From: Bryum argenteum
Taxonomy: Eukaryota; Streptophyta; Bryopsida; Bryales; Bryaceae
Direction of reading: 5' to 3'
Length of the DNA: 64,000 nucleotides
Assembly (NCBI GenBank): GCA_037043015.1
Contig: CM073326.1
Coordinates: forward strand, 5,553,845-5,617,844
Shown here: piece after piece, positions 58,791 through 64,000 of the stretch
How the letters are laid out: each line of letters begins with the position of its first letter
Position numbering within the stretch: the first letter of the stretch is position 1
The notes under the pieces: model-generated
What the model was told of the DNA's origin: nothing
What the model saw: only the letters and a program-made list of their open reading frames with translations
The model's database searches: none
Made by a program: the position numbers and the translations under genes

Positions 58791-61693
58791 AACCTTTGAC
58801 CCCTAAACACGCCGAATGTAGAAAAATTACATTTTGGATGGAAGGGAGAAGCTTTGAAGAGCCATAACTTCGTCATATGAGGTCTGTTTTTGTTAAGTCC
58901 CAAATCAAGCCTAGTTTGTGTGGTAAGAATTGGAGACTTATACAATAATGTATGAATTATAAGCATGCATTTTAGAGAAGACAGCTCTTGTTTTTGGGTT
59001 TCCAAGCATGGGGCATGTTTTACCATTGCAAGCCAATTATGTGATATCAAAAATAATTTTTCATGATTTTTTTCTTCATGATCATGATCTTAAGGTTGTT
59101 TTAACAATCTTCTAGTTGGTAGTTTTTTGAGACCAAACATGATGTTTTGTCGATGGAAAAAATGAAAAACTAAGCTTTGAGAGCCTAATAAACTAAAAGT
59201 GCATCTTTAACCACTTCCATTAGTACAAAACCTATCAAAAAAGTTATGAAGAATAGTGATAACAGACATAAATCTCTCGTGTCATTTCGGTGACGTTATT
59301 CTAGACAACTTTTTTAATAGTTTTTCTACTAGTGTACATACAAATGGAGGTATGGGTTGTATTTCACAAATCTTTAAAACTCTCAACTATATGAGCTTTG
59401 AGCAAAATACTAAGTACTTGACGCAGTAGACTAAATTAAAATTATTGAATCCACATCATTTATGAGATAGTAACATTCAAAGTTGATTTGATACTTTTTT
59501 TAGACGTTGTTTGAGAAACATAGTGAGATTGTGCCTCATAGTCACATGTAACGGGAGAGAAGCATCAATGAATTAATGACCCCTTGTGAAAAGTGCCACA
59601 TGGACTTCCTTGTGGAGGTGCCATGTGGCATTTTTGAAATTGAGGCAAAATCAATTTATGTAGGCTGGTGAATTGGCATGCTCAATCCAATCGACCCTTT
59701 TAATTTTCTCCACCCTCAACTCCCATTCTATCTATTTCTTCTCCTCCTCAACATCCTTGACCTTTAACCCTTTCATGACCACTCCTGTTTTGGAAGTCAA
59801 GGTTTTTTTGAGGTGTCTGGATGTATTTTGGAGTGCATCGAACAAATGAAGGGTCAAAATTAAGATCCGACCGTATAAATGTGTAGTGAACTTCATATAC
59901 ATGCTAGTGGCCAAACATGGGTCAGATCTACCGTATGAACTAGAGTATTATGATGTTCCGAGTCAAGTGTAGTACATAGCGTATACATGACCTCGAAGCT
60001 TTTTACTAGAATTAGAGACCAGAATATCCAGATTTGGGCAAAACACATGTGGTCAATATTGTAGAGAGTTTGAAGATCTATCCAACAACACCATGAGCGT
60101 TGCATTTTGAGCATTTATGAAACTGAAATTGTGAAAAGAGACCAAGAACCCAGTTCCTTGTATACGGTAGCGTACGAGATATACATGGGATATCGTAGCA
60201 AATATGGCCAGATTGAAAAATCAGACATGGTCACATTCATCAGACGCCGAGCCTTGACGTAGAATTAGTGTGCAAACAACATGTCATTGATTCTTTTTGG
60301 GGAGGATTTTAGGTTGTACAAATGCATACGCTTTGATAGACGGTGTTGGGTTGCCAAAAGAAATCAACTCTTCTTTTGTCAACAGAGCCAATTGAGTAGT
60401 ACCTCCCATGTTCCCATGTTCCTAAGGGACCCTTAGAATTGGTGTCATGTGTCCTCGACAGCCGTATTTCCTGAATCTTTCTCACTTCTTTCCAGACCAG
60501 CTACCGTATCTCATACTCATCACCATGTATAGACAGCTCTACCAGGCGGAGTACGAGTCCAAATGCATCGTTGTTTTGTGTAGTAGATCTAGCACACACT
60601 CCTCTTCCGACGTTGTTCTCTAACATTTTGTTCTTTCTACACAGATTCTACTCAATCATGGAATAACCACACTTCAGCGACCATATTTGGTTGATTGGTC
60701 ATGAAAGGCTTAACCCCTAAACGTCTTTGGGGTATTTTTAGCCAAAAACTCATTTTCAAAAAAAGTGATGTAGATGAAAATAAAGATAAGCTATTCAGAT
60801 CTCAACCACACAAACTTGTAATAGACTTGTAGTAGATCATGTGGACCAAAACTTCACTCATGGGACCTCATAGATTGCGAGATCATAACATATTAGTGCG
60901 CAAAACAGGCTACAAAATACCATCATTTCCACTTTGAAGTGAAAATACTACCAACATGAAATTTGCAATCAAAAAATCAGCAACTAGAAAGTTGTTCATC
61001 TTCATCTCAAAGACACTATTGTACCAAAAAAAATCATCAAAAAAAATTCTTGGCTCAAATAGTAGCCTTGTAGTCGTGAAAACTGCCAAAAATTTTACAA
61101 AGGAAAAATAGTCCAAAACTAGACCCCTAGCACTCAAAGCCATGCCTTTTCTTCAATATATCCTCGATTGGGTCAAAGTTTCTACCACTAAAAATAGACT
61201 GTAATTGGAATCCATCCCAAAAAATGAAGTCAAAATCTAACGGTGGATGAAGGAGATCTAGCTCTTCAAAAATCATCCATTTTTTCACTTTGATCATCGT
61301 AGAAACATCATTGCAAAGCCAATACCAAAGTTATTTAGATCAAAAAACTTCCAACTACAAAGTTTTTGGGATGCATCTAAATATCAAACCTATGAAGAAA
61401 ATTCATGAAAAGCTATTTTAGATTCCACATAATTGGCTCGCAATGGTAAAACATGCCAAATGTTTGAAAACCCAAAAACAAAAGCTGCCTTCACTAAAAT
61501 CCATGCCATTTATTCATACTTTATTTTATGAGTCTGCAATTTTTACCACATAAACTAGACTTGATTTGTGACCTAATTCAAGTGATTTTGTCAAAAACAG
61601 AGTTTGAATGAAGAAGTTATGGCTCTTCAAAGTTTTTGCCCTTCATTCAAAATGTCGTTTTTCGACACTAGGGACGTATGAGGGTTAAAGGTT
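58791..61693. mobile_element. About 2.9-kb element with long inverted arms (TTAACCC-type ends)
   Basis: The left end AACCTTTGACCCCTAAACAC pairs with the right end (about 61,670-61,693). The first about 270 bp of each side match in inverted order (GAAGAGCCATAACTTC and CAAATCAAG.CTAGTTT landmarks). A nested TTAACCCCTAAA end lies at about 60,711. The interior encodes nothing recognisable. Probably a non-autonomous, old, partly rearranged member of the foldback family. Confidence 0.65.
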
Positions 61694-62030
61694 CTTGTAA
61701 GCCCGAGGGGCTTTTTCCCAACAACATATGCCTTATAGCTCTCACTGTACTTAATTTTTCACGTATATTTTGATGACAAACTGGTCACCTTCTTATGATG
61801 CATTCAAGAAGTGAAATTTTACAATTCAAATCACAATTTGTATGAGTGATGTTGTGCTTTGAATGGATTGTGGTAAATAGGTAGGATTGTACATAAACTT
61901 GAAGGAGGTTGCAATCTCATCATTGGTTGATCCATTCATGATGCCCAAGTCCAAAAGATGTTGTGATCCAATTTTGGGCTGCCTTAAACAGACCCCAAGG
62001 ACCTTTAAGGGTTAACCCTTAAAAGTCCCT
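61694..62030 (-). repeat. Dispersed repeat, inverted copy of 2,545-2,872
   Basis: Shares CCCGAGGGGCTT, TAGCTCTCACTGTACT and CAATTTTGGGCTGCC with the left-hand copy in opposite orientation. It directly abuts the end of the preceding element, suggesting nesting. Confidence 0.75.
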
Positions 62031-62158
62031 TAGGGATAGTATGTACGCTATCGTATGATAAGGATTTGCTACCAACAAGAAACTCTAAACTGGAATCATA
62101 ATAGCTCACTAGAACCGCATTAATTCAAATGTCAACTTCTTCTTTGAACTCAAACCCA

Positions 62159-63102
62159 TTAACCCCTAAAAATCCAGGCGTTTCCTCGGCCTCCAGAACC
62201 AAAACGTACGATTTTTCACCTTCGTTGGGAAATGGGGAAATGGAGAAACTTTTTTTTTCTGGCTTTAGACTTTGAACCGTAAGATCTTGCACCTAACTTG
62301 TATACAAAGGACTGGTCAAAATTTCAACCGTTGGATGTTTTTCATTTGTGAGATCACAACAATCAAAGTTTGACCAACACTTTTTTTTGACGCTGTGTGA
62401 GAGGCATTGTCTAAATGGTGCCAAGGGCAACTTGATGATTGTTACTCCAAATATTTTTCCCTCATTTTTTTTCATGTAGGTAACCAAGTTGGTTACGCGC
62501 ATGCAAAATTTTAGAAACCAATTCCACTTTTTGACCTTACTGTAAAATATTTTGTGAAAGAAGGTCTAAAAACAACCATATAGTAAAACAAGCACCACAT
62601 ATGATATATTTAGTTTGAGAAAAATCTGGACGGTTAGTAGGTGCATTCATGATAATGTGCATTTTGAAAAAAAAAATCTTGGAAAAAATCCAAAATCTCG
62701 AATTTCGGCAATTTTTGAAAGAAAAAATTGTAAAATTACTAGAAATTGATTGTGAAGATTGTTTTTGAAAGTTTTGGAGGCTGCCCTTGTAAAATTGGTA
62801 AACTTTTTGACTTTGGACAATTCGGAATTTGAATAGTAATTTGGTAGTGAACATATTTCCAAAAAATAAAATAAAAAATAAACAAAATTATTTTAAACCG
62901 CCCGTTTTGGACTTGAAACCTAAAATTTCTAGATGAAGGATATAAAATTAAAATTTGGCTTTACAAATTTTACCACATACACATTACAATATGGGGAGCA
63001 TCCATAAAAATCATAGGCAATAATATCAATTTAATTTCTTAAAATGAGCTGCGCGAAATCTCAGAAAACCGAATCGGTTTTCCTGGATTTTTAGGGGTTA
63101 AA
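62159..63102. mobile_element. 944-bp foldback element with TTAACCCCTAAAAATCCAGG ends
   Basis: The first 20 bases (TTAACCCCTAAAAATCCAGG) are repeated inverted at 63,082-63,101. Inner arms are diverged. No target duplication could be fixed and no protein is encoded. Confidence 0.7.
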
Positions 63103-64000
63103 GGTGTGCATTCACTCCAAATACAACCAAAATACATTGTATTCTACTGGTCGCCACGGCACGCTCAGACCTTTAGGGGTTAAACTATAAGGGCAAATCC
63201 CCATTTCCCCAACCACCATACCATCACCACACCATATCCCCTCACCTCATCAGACCCATGAATTAATGCTCATATTCACTACTAAATTTTGAATTTTGGT
63301 GTATAGTGATTATGAAGAGTACGGGGAACATGTAAAGGTGAAAGATATCTTGTTCCTCCTACGACACTCATCATGATCATAATGAAGATTGTAGAAGTAC
63401 ATACAATCTTCATTAAGGCAAAGCGAAGTGAAGGTAGTTGAACCGAATGTTGTTGCACGTTGTATAAAAATGACGCTTTGTATCTATGTAAACTAACAAA
63501 ATTTCAAGCTTGCAATCACAAAAACACATTAGTGCCGATGTCAGGATTTGCGATTGAATAAATTGTAGATAAGAAATGGATCAAATGTTGATATAGAAAA
63601 CTAGTACAAACTATAGCTAAGTAATCATAGTAGTACACGAGATTGTAAGGGGTTTACAGAGTCCATAGTGATCATCCCCTCTTGTAGTAGTTCCGCCCCC
63701 TCCATCCACTCAACATGTGAAGGCCACTATGACTAATCTACTAATTACATGTGACATGTGAAAGTCATTGTTACTGATCTGGTACTTAGACCCCCGACCG
63801 CCACATATAGAGATGTGAAGGAGCATACTTAGGCGGGTTAGGTGGTACTTACCGAGGAAAGTCTCGACTCTATGCATCGCTCATCAAAAGAGACGTGAAT
63901 TTGTACCATTTTAAGTTTTCTAATAAACTCCCTTAGTTCCTCGTGTCTATGTGGAGATATAAGCTTTATTTTCTCATAACTTGACATGGGTACAAGACAT
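63103..64000. other. Right edge, no gene seen
   Basis: Contains one more TTTAGGGGTTAAA end (about 63,171) whose partner was not found, and the inverted pair ACAATCTTCATTA near 63,380/63,405. No supportable gene. Confidence 0.4.

Noticed and set aside
58664-59050. 128-codon minus-strand frame
   Set aside because: It lies across the left arm of a foldback element and the matching right arm is not open in the same frame.

Overview
The window is nuclear DNA of a land plant. The evidence is split genes with GT-AG introns, a TIR-NB-ARC-LRR immune receptor locus, Cys-rich plant-style metallothioneins and plant-type DNA transposons (Stowaway, CACTA, Mutator-like and hAT-like). The receptor's TIR domain opens with FDIFINHRGPD rather than the angiosperm-style FLSFRGED. 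That points to a non-angiosperm such as a bryophyte, lycophyte, fern or gymnosperm. I lean towards a bryophyte because I see no LTR retrotransposon, but this placement is inference. All recognised genes lie on the minus strand.

Layout. 0-0.5 kb: first two exons of a gene for a probably mitochondrial protein that runs off the left edge. 0.8-2.9 kb: minisatellite, a GC-rich nested hairpin, a Stowaway-type MITE and a dispersed repeat. 3.4-5.6 kb: a complete six-exon gene for the ubiquitin-like-domain CTD phosphatase UBLCP1; one intron acceptor lies in a 52-bp tandem triplication. 5.8-9.8 kb: no recognisable gene; holds an AT microsatellite and a 947-bp foldback element. 9.8-17.9 kb: a decayed receptor fragment, then a full-length seven-exon TIR-NB-ARC-LRR locus. 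Its C-terminus carries a ZZ-type zinc finger. The reading frame is kept across every splice but is cut by three separate nonsense codons.

18-57.5 kb is a tandem array of five related units, each with one 54-residue metallothionein gene (MT1-MT5: 22.0, 35.3, 40.3, 45.6 and 55.0 kb). Every copy has the same three exons, including a 30-nt microexon, and the same TATA box. The ancestral unit appears to have been receptor gene + spacer + metallothionein + foldback tail. Unit 1 keeps the whole receptor, unit 5 keeps only its LRR and C-terminal exons, unit 3 keeps only the last two exons, and units 2 and 4 keep none. Because the units share a common order, several transposon insertions can be compared with empty sites in sister units. 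An 8.9-kb stretch between units 1 and 2 (25.1-34.0 kb) holds a 2.16-kb Mutator-like element with GC-rich cargo, MITEs and a 122-bp tandem repeat.

57.5-64 kb is gene-free and made of large inverted-repeat elements whose ends resemble TTAACCCCTAA. The same ends occur in the metallothionein-unit tails.

The metallothioneins would buffer Zn/Cu/Cd in the cytosol. The receptor family would act in effector-triggered immunity. UBLCP1 would dephosphorylate nuclear proteasome or RNA polymerase II CTD. No functional link between them is visible beyond co-duplication of receptor and metallothionein.
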